Source: Margaritifera margaritifera (Eukaryota; Mollusca; Bivalvia; Unionida; Margaritiferidae). Taken from it: a stretch of 64,000 nucleotides of DNA. Below, piece by piece: positions 10,703 to 19,575 of the stretch; the stretch's first letter is position 1, and the number at the start of each line of letters is the position of its first letter. The stretch spans positions 5,396,501 through 5,460,500 of the forward strand of contig JAQPZY010001625.1 in assembly GCA_029931535.1 (NCBI GenBank). The letters are read 5' to 3'. The notes under the pieces are model-generated. The model was given only the letters and a program-made list of their open reading frames with translations, was not told the DNA's origin and made no database searches. The position numbers and the translations under genes are program-made.

Positions 10703-11675
10703 TCATGACATGTTATCTCCAGTTTTATTAACAACTGTAGTTAATGCATTTGTTAGACTGATATAATGACTAGCATCATTAGGATTATTAATATTTGGTA
10801 GTGGCAAGTTGATCAACCTGTTTCCGTTCATACTTAAGTTACCTTGCGTCGTATCTCCCGATCGATCAAGCGACTAATCTCGAAGAACTTTGTAACTAAC
10901 AGCATATGTTAAATCACCTGGTACAGCTAATTACTTTGCCACCCATGTTTAAGGATCCTGTCATAGTTGTTCCAGCACGTGGTACATATGTTGTTAAAGC
11001 CGTTCCAAGTTGGCCACAACTAAGAGCTTCTGACAGATCACCAGGTGGATAACCAGTATCAAGTCCTGTTATTTTGCCGACATTAATAAACGTTAATATA
11101 CCTTGAAAATTATTTCCTGTTTTTGTTACTTTTGTGTTGTTGACATAGTTTAGCTGTGTGAGACAAACACCTTGCGAAGGATTACCACCTGGAAAAGGAT
11201 ATGTTGTTTCCAGGTTTATAACCTTTTTACCAGACATGTTGATGTCTCCTGTCATTGTTCCACCGGAGATATTTAGTTTTCTAACATCAACTGTTTGTAG
11301 TTGTCCAAAACTTGTCGCTTGTGTATTAACAACATTTGATGGTGGATAGGCTGTTTCGAGGTTTATTATTCTTTTACCTGACATGTTGATGTCACCTGTC
11401 ATTGTACCTTCATAAACATTTAATTTTAAGAGGTCGATTGTTTGTAGTTGTCCAAAACATGCCGCTTGTGTGTTATGAACATTTGCTGGAGGATAAGCTG
11501 TCTCTAAGTTTATTATCTTATTACCAGACATATTAATGTTACCTGTAATCGTGTCACCAGCTTTTGAAACCTTACCAAGTATCTGTTGTCTTATGAGTGT
11601 ATCATCGTACGTTCCACCAGATCCATTTTCAACTCCATCACCTACTAATGTTCCAAATTTTGTAAAGTACGACAT
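10703..11675 (-). pseudogene. fibre-like repeat protein of the Polinton
   Basis: A 253-codon intact frame (11,675-10,914) carries an approximately 42-residue repeat, MTGDINMSGKxIINLETAYP followed by a QxxxxGQLQT segment, in at least four copies. A diverged copy (LSMNGNRLINLP) lies in a second frame down to TGA at 10,703, after a frameshift near 10,920 and a TAG at 10,874-10,876. Repeats with GDINMSGNKI-like beta turns are typical of trimeric fibre or tail-spike shafts, so I infer a virion surface fibre used in attachment. No transmembrane or signal sequence is seen. It shares the divergent promoter region at 11,676-11,773 with the ATPase. The role is inferred from repeat architecture; no catalytic residues are seen. 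Confidence 0.65.
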
Positions 11676-11684
11676 TATCTATTA

Positions 11685-11773
11685 TTGTTGATAATTTTTG
11701 TGTAAACAAATCCTGTTGATAATTTTTGTGTAAACAAATCCTGTTGATAATTTTGTGTACAAAAATACAAATA
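11685..11773. promoter_or_regulatory. divergent promoter region with three 28-bp repeats
   Basis: Between the fibre gene (minus, start 11,675) and the ATPase (plus, start 11,774) the sequence CTGTTGATAATTTTTGTGTA plus AACAAATC is repeated three times (11,685-11,712; 11,713-11,740; 11,741-11,768, the last diverged). The position between divergent starts suggests a regulatory role, but no known factor site is recognised. Confidence 0.5.
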
Positions 11774-12451
11774 ATGAGTATCATAAATTTTGACACGGAG
11801 AAGGTGATTAAACATCAACATAATAATGAACTACCAAACTGCCATTATGTTATAGTCGGTCGAACCGGTTCTCGAAAAACTAATTTGCTTATAAACATGC
11901 AACTTAATGACATAATAAACTACGATCGTGTACATATCTACACAATAAACAGAAATCAGGACAAATACAACTACTTAGCGATTATAATAATAAATTGAAA
12001 GATGAACTTGGCGTAAACGATAATAATTTTATTATTAATGGTCCAGATGACGTTATTCCCGTTGCTGAGCTAGATTCTACAGAACATAAAAATAATCGTA
12101 TTTGATGATATTCCTCTTGAGAACAAGGAGATGGATAAAATTAAATCGTACTTTTCCTTGTCACATAATAAACGTTGTAATACGATATATTTAGCACAAG
12201 GTTTCTACAACATAGACCGTTTTATCAGACGTAATGCTGGTTGTTTTGTGTTGTTTGCAAGACTAGATAATACTGACGTGAGAAATATTGCACGTGAGCA
12301 CTGCGGAGACGTAACTAACGACCAGTTTGAAAAATTTTATCACGACGCGACAGGTGGTAGTAAACACAACTTTTTTTTTATGTTTGATCGATTTGCATCT
12401 GACAGAAATAAGATGTTTAGATGCGATATCGACAAGTACCTGGTGCCATAA
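11774..12451 (+). pseudogene. Polinton packaging ATPase (FtsK/HerA, A32-like), frameshifted
   Basis: This is a DNA-packaging NTPase of the A32/FtsK-HerA type, which pumps the genome into the capsid. The Walker A loop near 11,861-11,885 reads GRTGSRKTN, where the family has glycine before the lysine, so a key glycine is replaced by arginine. Walker B (VFDDI) lies near 12,099-12,113. Downstream are the sensor-like YLAQGFYNIDRFIRRNA and FVLFARLDN segments that fit the family. The coding frame changes twice, around 11,970-11,990 and around 12,095-12,107. I chose ATG 11,774 because it follows the promoter repeats directly and the next residues match the family's amino end. The length, about 226 codons, is normal. 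Confidence 0.85.
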
Positions 12452-12481
12452 AATAATTTTATGGACATATTTTTGTATAAA

Positions 12482-13443
12482 ATGGCAACAGCAGCATCTG
12501 TGGAGGTTATGAAAAAGTTTCTTGAGCAACGTAAAAAACTAAAAGAGGATATACGAGGTGCCCGTCTAGGTCAACGTGTTGCGGCGGAGATAAAAAGAGA
12601 AGCTCTTAAACCTGTGACAGAAGCTCTACTTGGCAAGCAACCAGAGGGAAAACCGCTTTTAGAAGAAGAGGTTAAAAAGGATTAAAGGGTATAATCGATG
12701 AAAAACAGGATGCTATTATTACAAAACTTGAGGACCAAAATGTTGGTCAACAAGCTGAGATCAAAGATCTTAAAACAAATGTTGACCTAATTAGCAGACA
12801 ACAACGTGGTGTCTTTAAAGAAATCATTGTACCACAAGGAGCAGTTGCAGTAGCAATAAATATGAAGATTGCTAACTCAAATTTTACAAGTCCAGATTAT
12901 GATGATTTTTTTTAAAGAAATCAATGTATCGGAAGATGATTTGTACATTATTTATGATTGGAAAAAGGATGATCAGGAAAGATTTAAAGGATTACTTCAT
13001 GATATTGTTACAAAATGTGTTAACAAAGAAATAGAAATTAGACGACAAAATATAATAAACTCGTCAGAATATGACCCTTTTCGGTATGGTTTACTACCAG
13101 CTGGTTTCTATGAAAGAGCTTTAAAACATATCTAAGGTACTAGAGTAAAAGGAACATTCAAACCATATACGAAATCATTTAAGGAAATGTTCTTTTACAA
13201 AAATCAAGCTAATAAAAAAGGTAAAATTTATTATGAAACAATTATGAGTCAACAGCTATAAAGTTTTACAAAACTTATGCGGATCTTGTTGACAGGTTAA
13301 TGTTATTAATTTCGTCCAAAGATGCGGGAAATATCGGTATCGAAATCGATAATGAGATCGTTGAGATTTTAGATCATTTAAGATCAAATAGCAAACTAAC
13401 TTTAGAAGAGTATAATGTATTACACACCGACCTAATTTTGTGA
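12482..13443 (+). pseudogene. Polinton coiled-coil structural protein, frameshifted
   Basis: The open frame begins at ATG 12,482, preceded by TTTGTATAAA. An ATG at 12,461 is in frame but lacks this context. The amino end is helical and charged (KKFLEQRKKLKEDIRGARLG). A second piece after a frameshift near 12,680 has coiled-coil heptads (KLEDQNVGQQAEIKDLK). A third runs through a 12,915-13,132 frame, and a last piece ends at TGA 13,441-13,443. At least four breaks are present. It lies between the packaging ATPase and the minor capsid gene, where Polintons carry an unnamed structural gene. I assign no biochemical function; a virion or assembly role is inferred from position only. Confidence 0.6.
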
Positions 13444-13456
13444 AGTAATTTGTATA

Positions 13457-14208
13457 ATGTTCTCTGCAACTTTATTATTTGACTCTTACGAATCCACACA
13501 AAATAGCGCTAATTTTACTGTAGGATATAATCCTCCTATACAACTATATCCAAAGTCGAACTATGAAATAGGATTAATCTCCGCAACTATGTGGAGTAGT
13601 ATTTTTAACGTTAAAACTGGAGTTAACGATGATTTTACGTATTTATCTGGTGTTTGGACGTCAGTTAAAATACCTCAGGAGCATACAACGTGACAGATAT
13701 TAACACAACTTTAAAACATCTACTAACAGAAAATGGGGTTAATGCAGCCCAATTTACCCTTGAACCCAACAAAAACACATAACGAGCTAAGACTACATTA
13801 ACAACTAATTTTCTCGTAGATTTTTCTACTGCAACATCTATAGAATCTCTACTAGGTTTCAACAAGCAACAGTACGGTTCCGTAGCAGCAGCATCTGTCT
13901 CGTATGAGGGTGAATCAGCAGTTGACATAACAGATGTTAGTACAATATTAATAAACTGTTCGATTGCAGATGGCTCGGATACGTCAAAGGGATCTCGTGG
14001 AATGACAATCTTCTCGTTTTCACCTAATATCCCACCAGGTTCTTTGTTACAGATTCAACCACGACAGATGATATACTATCCCCTTAGCGTCGAATCACAA
14101 ATTTCGAGTATAACCATGTCGTTAACAGATCAAACTGGAAGACAAATCGATCTTAATAACGAGCAGGTTACATACTATTTACATTTACGCGCATACACCA
14201 AACAGTGA
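13457..14208 (+). pseudogene. Polinton minor capsid (penton-like) protein, frameshifted
   Basis: The family is the single jelly-roll protein at capsid vertices. The carboxyl end is diagnostic: SSITMSLTDQTGRQIDLNNE followed by a beta strand ending in LHLRAYTKQ, preceded by a short proline/glutamine-rich strand pair (PPGSLLQIQPRQMIYYPL). The frame from 13,457 runs to a stop at 13,693. Coding continues in another frame from about 13,680 to 14,208, with an extra in-frame TAA at 13,780-13,782. Total length, about 250 codons, is normal. It sits one gene upstream of the core-like protein and the major capsid gene, the usual Polinton order. Confidence 0.8.
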
Positions 14209-14238
14209 CCACGAAAATCATTTAAAAAAATAATAATA

Positions 14239-14591
14239 ATGAGATCACGAAAAGTTCATAGAAAAAAAGTTGTTGGAGGATTTCTTGGAGGAATATTTTC
14301 CAAGATCGGCTCGTTGATAACTATCACAGCACCTAAACTAGCCCCCGTAGCCATCGACGCTGCAAAATCATTTTCAACTGGCGCATATCTGCTGCTGGAA
14401 CAGCTGTTGGGCAAACAATTGCGGACAAAATTAAAGGTAAACCACAAACACCGTCCACACAGGAGATTGAAGATGTTAATAATACCATAGCACTTACACC
14501 AGAAACTGCCAAAACTGTAAAAACTACTAAAAAAAAAACGGTTATCATCACGCGGCGAGGAGATTATGAATCAATTGTACAAAAAAACTAG
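14239..14591 (+). pseudogene. small basic core-like virion protein, frameshifted
   Basis: ATG 14,239 follows AAAAAAATAATAATA. The amino end is very basic (MRSRKVHRKK), then a glycine-rich hydrophobic stretch (VVGGFLGGIFSKIGSLITI). After a frameshift near 14,385 the sequence continues as an alanine/glycine segment, a Thr/Pro linker and a basic tail (KTTKKKTVIITRRG) to TAG 14,589-14,591. The layout (basic head, membrane-active-looking glycine-rich helix, basic tail) resembles small core or membrane-lytic virion proteins of adenovirus-related and adintovirus capsids. That comparison is by architecture, not by confident homology. Confidence 0.55.
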
Positions 14592-14638
14592 GATGCTATG
14601 ACACGATAAACAAATTTTGTCTAAAAAATAATAATAAA

Positions 14639-15926
14639 ATGTCTACAAGCGACTACCTCAACATTAGCGAGCCAGTAGATGAAGATGATACGGTAACCCA
14701 ATTTGAGTACATAGAGTAAATAGATGAAAATTCTAACGTTATGAACAAATATCGTTTACGAACGTTTAATACACGAGATGAGGACATTTATCTGCTACCA
14801 CACAAAGCTTTCCTGGAGATACGTAGAAAAGTTCAAACAGCAGCTGGAGTAAATATAGGTGGAAACGATGAAATTACCTTGCAGAATAACGGGTGGGTTT
14901 TTTTTGTAGTGCACGATATTTGATCAACAACCAGACCATAGAGGCTATTTATATGTATCTACCAGTAGCGAGTAAAATTTTAAACATAGTATCTTTTAGC
15001 GATGATTACTCAAGAACCTCTGCAACAAACATGTTCTGGTATAAGGACACTGGAAATGGTATGCGTGATAGACGACAAGTTGCAGGTGCTGCTGCTACTC
15101 CTATACCAGCTTGGGCAGATTTTGCTTACGGTGCTGGTGCAGATGAAATACCTACTGTAGCAGATCCTCTTGCCCTTGCAAGTGTATGTACAAGTATCTT
15201 AGCAGCAGCTAATCGTCCTGCAGAAAGATTACATGGACAAGTTACAGCAATGGTTAAAAGTTTTGGATTTGATGTTAACCGGAATTTTAATTCTGGTTAC
15301 TCAACTAGACGTTTACTAAAAGCTAATAGTAATGTTGTATGTATGTTCCTTCCACTTTCAACTATATTTGGTGTTTGTAAAGATGTTAATAAGGTTTTTA
15401 GAGGTGTAAAACATACAATAATATTTGACCGAGAAATAGACGCCAACTGTATAATAAGGGATGCTGGTGCAGCTGCTTCGAAGTTTGTTATTACACAGAT
15501 GTCTCTTGGATGCCAAAGGTAATACCAAGTATATCAAAACAAATGGAAATTGACAGTACTCTCTCAAATTACACAAAGAAAATTTATTTCGAACAAAATC
15601 GAATTTATTATTGTACGCCAATCGACGCACAAAATTACTCATGGAGAATTATAAGCGGATCCAGCGATCAGCTACCTAGGCATATTTTCATCGTATTTCA
15701 ACAAAGTGCCAGACGAGATGATCAAACACAAAATAGTTTCATATTTGATAACATGAACGTTAGTAGGATAAACATCAAATTAAACTCGAGACAGTACCCA
15801 GAACAAGATCTACTATGTGATTTTAATGATGCTACGCAAAATATATCCCGTGCGTACGTTATGCTAATGGAAGCTATGCAAAAATATATGGACGTGGATA
15901 CAATTCGACGCAACTACAGCCTATAG
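14639..15926 (+). pseudogene. Polinton major capsid protein, frameshifted
   Basis: This is the double jelly-roll (hexon-like) major capsid protein. The amino region near 14,750-14,915 contains the family signature FNTRDEDIYLLPHKAFLEI and then ITLQNNGWVFF. The middle (YLINNQTIEAIYMYLPVAS, then SFGFDVNRNFNSGY) and the later strand region (QLPRHIFIVFQQSARRDDQT) also fit. There is an early in-frame TAA at 14,717-14,719, a frameshift near 14,900 and another near 15,515. The last frame stops at 15,926, but an open stretch in another frame continues to TGA near 16,063, so the true end may lie there. Start ATG 14,639 follows AATAATAAA directly. Confidence 0.85.
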
Positions 15927-16056
15927 TCAAATAAGCTTGTGGTTATTATCGTATAATGTTTATCGAACAAATGTCTGGAGGTAAAAGCTTTTTGGATTTT
16001 ATAGGACAATTTGATCCTCATCCAAGCATAAATAACGATATTATAGCAGTAAATTG

Positions 16057-16076
16057 TGTGTGAAATATAAGTATAA
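16057..16076 (+). promoter_or_regulatory. TATA-like motif at start codon of the zinc-ribbon gene
   Basis: TGTGTGAAATATAAGTATAA directly precedes ATG 16,077. A nearly identical motif precedes ATG 24,004. It may be a core promoter with a very short leader. Confidence 0.45.
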
Positions 16077-16274
16077 ATGGAAACGTACTGTCTTAAGTGT
16101 AAAACACGAACAGGAAACAAAGACGATGAAATTATCACAACAAAGAACAACAGGAGAATGTTAAAACGTATTTGTGTGGTATGTGATAAGAAAAAATCAT
16201 TATTTTTGAAAAAAGAAGTTGTTGGAGAAGCTCTAGGTGATGTTCTTATGATCAGACCCGATACACCGTGTTGA
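16077..16274 (+). CDS. zinc-ribbon protein (DUF5679-like)
   Basis: An intact 65-codon frame. Cysteine pairs at residues 5/8 (CLKC) and 33/36 (CVVC) frame a beta-rich segment with the phrase ITTKNNRRMLK, the pattern of the small DUF5679-type zinc ribbon found in several DNA virus and Polinton genomes, as I recognise it. Such ribbons bind one zinc ion and are probably structural or nucleic-acid-binding; the exact function is unknown. The start follows the TATA-like motif immediately. It is one of few undamaged frames in the element and lies between the capsid and PLA2 genes, probably in the same transcription unit. Confidence 0.7.
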   Translation: METYCLKCKTRTGNKDDEIITTKNNRRMLKRICVVCDKKKSLFLKKEVVGEALGDVLMIRPDTPC

Positions 16275-16301
16275 GACAATTTAATCCCACAAAAATATAT
16301 A

Positions 16302-16880
16302 ATGTGCGGTGCGGATAAACATCTTGCCATTGAAGGTAATCGTATAATAGCGTACTGTAAAAAATGCAATAAATATGAGATACTTGCTAGTAGTTTACAA
16401 ATAGTTCCGTTCATTAAAAAGACATTTGGTGGAGCAGTAGACATACATTGTATAATAGGAATATTACCATATCCCAAGGGTGGTTGGACACTGCCAGGTC
16501 ATAAATACACAGGACCTTATAATCCACTAGATGAACAACTAGATGGGAATGATAATCAATTACCAGGACAAGAATCTTATAATCAGGTTGATGCTGTTGC
16601 GATGAGACATAATATTTGTTACAGAGATAACGAATTGGATAAACACGGTCGCGATCGTATAATGTTAGATGAACTATCAGCCATGAAACCATAAAACACG
16701 AGAGAACGTGTTGACAGGAGGTTTGTACAAGGTATAATTGGGTCTAACTACAAACCTGGAGTTGGAGTTCCGCCATTTGTCGGACTTGCACAAGAACTAC
16801 ATAAACCAAAAAATTTTTTAAAAAAATTAAAAAAAAAAATTCTGAGGAGAAGTGTTGCAAATGCCATAGATGATATTTAG
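16302..16880 (+). pseudogene. phospholipase A2 domain protein, parvovirus VP1u-type, with in-frame stop
   Basis: Residues 1-40 contain cysteines at 2, 19 and 22 (YCKKC) and may form part of a small zinc site. Residues 60-107 are the PLA2 core: calcium-loop-like HKYTGPYNPLD, then VDAVAMRHNICYRDN. The family has HD at the catalytic dyad; here it reads HN (residues 103-104), so calcium binding is probably lost. This VP1u-like lipase releases virions from endosomes in parvoviruses and is known in Polintons. TAA at 16,692-16,694 interrupts the frame, which then continues in frame (RERVDRRFVQGIIGSNYK, family-like) to TAG 16,878-16,880, and from there straight into the integrase. ATG 16,302 follows AAAAATATATA. 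Confidence 0.8.
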
Positions 16881-17673
16881 GCAGTTGATCTCGCTGACAT
16901 GTCACAAGTTGCTGAACATAATAACGGTAACAGATATTTGTTAAACATAGTTGACGTACAAAGCAGATTTGCATTTAGTGTACCGATAAAGGATAAGATG
17001 AGTAGTACAATAACAACAGCATTTAATCAGGTAATTACAAGCAGCGGACGAAAACCTAATAAAATTTGGACAGATCAAGGAGTCGAGTTCTACAACAAAC
17101 AGTTTGAAGAGTTTTTAAAGCAACATAATATTGAAAAGAACGCTACAGGTAATGAGAGTAAAAGTGTAGTTGTTGAACGATTTCATCGTACTCTGAGGGA
17201 TAGGATATCCAGACACCTTTCAACAAATAATACGAGCAATTATGTTGATAAATTGGACGATATTGTATCATATTATAATAATACAAAACATAGAACGTTA
17301 AAGATGACACCATATGAGGTGATCAAACAAGCATTACTTGCAAATGAAAACATGTACGGTAGACATAAGTTTAAAGTTGGTGACAAGGTTAGGATTTCAT
17401 TAACAAAAAAAGTATTTGAAAAAGGTGTGACCCCTGGTTTGAGGAGGTGTTTGTTGTAGATAAGGTATTACGAACGACACCTGTTACATACAAATTAAAA
17501 GGCTTAATTTGAGAGGATATAGTTGATTCATTTTACGAACAAGAGCTGCAGAAAACTGATCAGGCCGTATTTATTATTGAAAAGTACTGCGAACAAAAGG
17601 TAAAATTTTTTTAGTCAAGTGGAGAGGATACTCTGACGTATTTAACTCGTGGATACCAACTAGTAGTATCTAA
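16881..17673 (+). pseudogene. Polinton DDE integrase with C-terminal chromodomain
   Basis: This is a retroviral-type (rve) integrase that joins element ends to host DNA with a 6-bp stagger. The frame reads on from the PLA2 frame after TAG 16,878: AVDLADMSQVAEHN opens the catalytic core. The acidic triad is visible: Asp in LLNIVDVQSRF, Asp in IWTDQGVEFYN, Glu in VVVERFHRTLRDR. The core is unbroken to about 17,440. A frameshift there leads to an SH3-like segment (FEEVFVVDKVLRTTP), an in-frame TGA near 17,511 and another frameshift near 17,585. The tail (LVKWRGYSDVFNSWIP, stop 17,671-17,673) is a chromodomain, typical of Polinton integrases and thought to guide target choice. No independent start codon is evident between the PLA2 region and the core. 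Confidence 0.88.
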
Positions 17674-18144
17674 CCGTATGTTAGTAGCACGTTGGTGTGA
17701 CACCAGAACGCGATTAATGATATCATCATATATTCGCTCGTATTTAATCAAAAGAGATTTGCATTTAACCGGACGACATAACGAGATCAAATACTCTTTC
17801 CGATCAACAGATACTTCTGTCATCAAACCAAATATTTTGACAAATATAAAGTCAAATTTAATATTTTGTTGTCGTCCTGGGATTGTAATGTTCATAAAAT
17901 GTATTAATCTGTAGTAAAAGGATTTGTGCTCATCCGGTGTAAAGTTGAACTTTTTTTTTTTTTTTTTGGTTAATCGGTACTTAACATCATATCGACCAGT
18001 TGACGATCTAGCATGATATGATTTATCAACAAAGTTGTTGTCAAATTCTTCTTCAACAACTTCACCATCGTCAGGAACGTAGTTTTGTACACGGTATTGT
18101 TCCGGATCGTATTGTTGTTCAACAATTGGTGTGTTTATGAACAA
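17611..18144 (-). CDS. Polinton hypothetical protein with lysine run, convergent to integrase
   Basis: An intact 177-codon frame with an acidic N-terminal third (PDDGEVVEEEFDNN), a run of six lysines (about residues 60-65, from a poly-T tract at 17,951), then a basic, beta-rich remainder (HFMNITIPGRQQNIKFDF). No family recognised. Its 3' end overlaps the integrase chromodomain on the other strand by about 60 bp, so the true end is uncertain. The ATG at 18,144 lacks the TATA-like context seen elsewhere, and an upstream start lost to a frameshift is possible. Placement beside the integrase suggests an accessory gene. Confidence 0.5.
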   Translation of the reverse strand: MFINTPIVEQQYDPEQYRVQNYVPDDGEVVEEEFDNNFVDKSYHARSSTGRYDVKYRLTKKKKKKFNFTPDEHKSFYYRLIHFMNITIPGRQQNIKFDFIFVKIFGLMTEVSVDRKEYLISLCRPVKCKSLLIKYERIYDDIINRVLVSHQRATNIRLDTTSWYPRVKYVRVSSPLD

Positions 18145-18247
18145 CAGGTGTTTGGGTTGGTGTTTCGTACAATCGCTTTAGGATTGAGAGCATTATATTA
18201 ATCTTGTTGTTTAAATGTTGCGTATTTTTGTCTAAAAGATTTTATAG

Positions 18248-18535
18248 ATGGATAATGATGTAAAATATATTATCCGTTGTAAGATCATCGATCATATAGA
18301 TCTGTTGGATGAGGTTAGAAAAATGTTCCTAGACCCTGATCGAAAAATTTCGATTAATTTTAAAATTGAATATGGTATGGACCATAACGTGCTATTAACA
18401 CGACGACACAAATATTTGTTTACACGACACGGAGAAATCGCGGTATGTTACGATAAGGACACGCTAATGCAATTTGCACATAGTTGTTTAAAACCTGCAG
18501 AGTTTGCAAAACTATTTGAGAACAAATTTGAGTGA
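18248..18535 (+). CDS. Polinton small hypothetical protein
   Basis: An intact 95-codon frame, moderately charged, with no recognised domain. It has two halves: a helical amino part (IIDHIDLLDEVRKMFLDPDR) and a carboxyl part with CYDKDTLMQFAHSCLKP. The start is preceded by GATTTTATAG. The stop lies 16 bp before the start of the YqaJ gene, so the two probably share a transcript and may act together in DNA metabolism. That is an inference from spacing only. Confidence 0.6.
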   Translation: MDNDVKYIIRCKIIDHIDLLDEVRKMFLDPDRKISINFKIEYGMDHNVLLTRRHKYLFTRHGEIAVCYDKDTLMQFAHSCLKPAEFAKLFENKFE

Positions 18536-18551
18536 TAATATAAATATAAAT

Positions 18552-19575
18552 ATGAATAAAAAACAATGCTACGATTCAATAAAAAAGTTTATTAATAATG
18601 TTGTAACAAATAAGATACAACAAAGATTAATATAATGGTATGATCTAACGACAACAACAGTTGGTGTTTCGGAGATTGCATCAGTATTAGGTGTTAATCC
18701 ATATAAGTCGTTAATGACATTAGCAAATGAAAAGTGAAAGATGTGAAATGGAACGTTTATTAAGTTTAAGCCATCTATCCCATGCCAGTGGGGTCTAATG
18801 TTCGAGCCAGTAATCACGAAATATGTTGAAATAGATTTTGAAGAAAAAGTACTTGGGTCTTATATTTGTATAAAAACCAACTTCGGTATCAGGTATAGCA
18901 CAGATGGATATGTGGTGGGTAGATTTGGTAATAAAAAACTACTAGATTCTACTGTACCAGAAGATGATGGTAATGTGTATAAGATATTGCTCGTTGAGTT
19001 CAAGTGTCCGATGTTGCGGAAAATTAAAAATATGCCAGAACATTTTTACCACAGGTTTTGTGTGGTCTAGAAGTATCACCAATTGCAACTCATGGATTAT
19101 TTGTAGACTCTTGTTTTAGAAGATGTGGTATCAGAGATTTTGGATTTTGTACAGATTACAACAAAGAATTACATTTTGATTTCAATTACATTGCAAATAA
19201 ACTACCGATTGCAATCGGAGTTTTTGGTGTTTTCTCAGAAGATGATTATGACAACAATATATCAAATGTTGTTGATTATGGTAATGTTGATGCTGATGAT
19301 TTCAAGTTGTTTCTAGATAAAGTTGAAAAGAATAAATTTTAAGTGGATAAGGATTATAGTGTGTTTAAAGATGGAAGAGGAGATAAATTTATTGAAACAT
19401 ATTGTGACATTGTGTTAATGTTACAAGAAAAACACACAAAACATTAGTTGGAATTATGTGTTGGAAACTATTTGACGTTTTGTACACGTTTGTTGAACGA
19501 GAAGATTATTTGGAAATACTACGTAGTGTTGTAACAACCTTGGAGAACATGATAAAGTTGTTGGATAAAAATTAG
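18552..19575 (+). pseudogene. YqaJ-type PD-(D/E)XK exonuclease/recombinase, broken
   Basis: This is a lambda-exonuclease/YqaJ family nuclease, which resects double-stranded DNA for single-strand annealing recombination. Motifs in order: TTTTVGVSEIASVLGVNPYK (family box I), WGLMFEPVI with the glutamate of motif I, YSTDGYVV with the catalytic Asp, and LVEFKCP as the E-x-K motif. All these residues are present. Three in-frame stops lie in the first 80 codons, a frameshift near 19,055 separates the downstream QVLCGLEVSPIATHGLFVDS region, and a further stop and frameshift lie near 19,340 and 19,440. The last stop is TAG 19,573-19,575. The start ATG 18,552 follows TAAATATAAAT. YqaJ enzymes occur in phages and large DNA viruses; I cannot say how common they are in Polintons. 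Confidence 0.8.

Noticed and set aside
15914..16477. 187-codon minus-strand frame across the zinc-ribbon/PLA2 region
   Set aside because: Antisense shadow of two recognised plus-strand genes.
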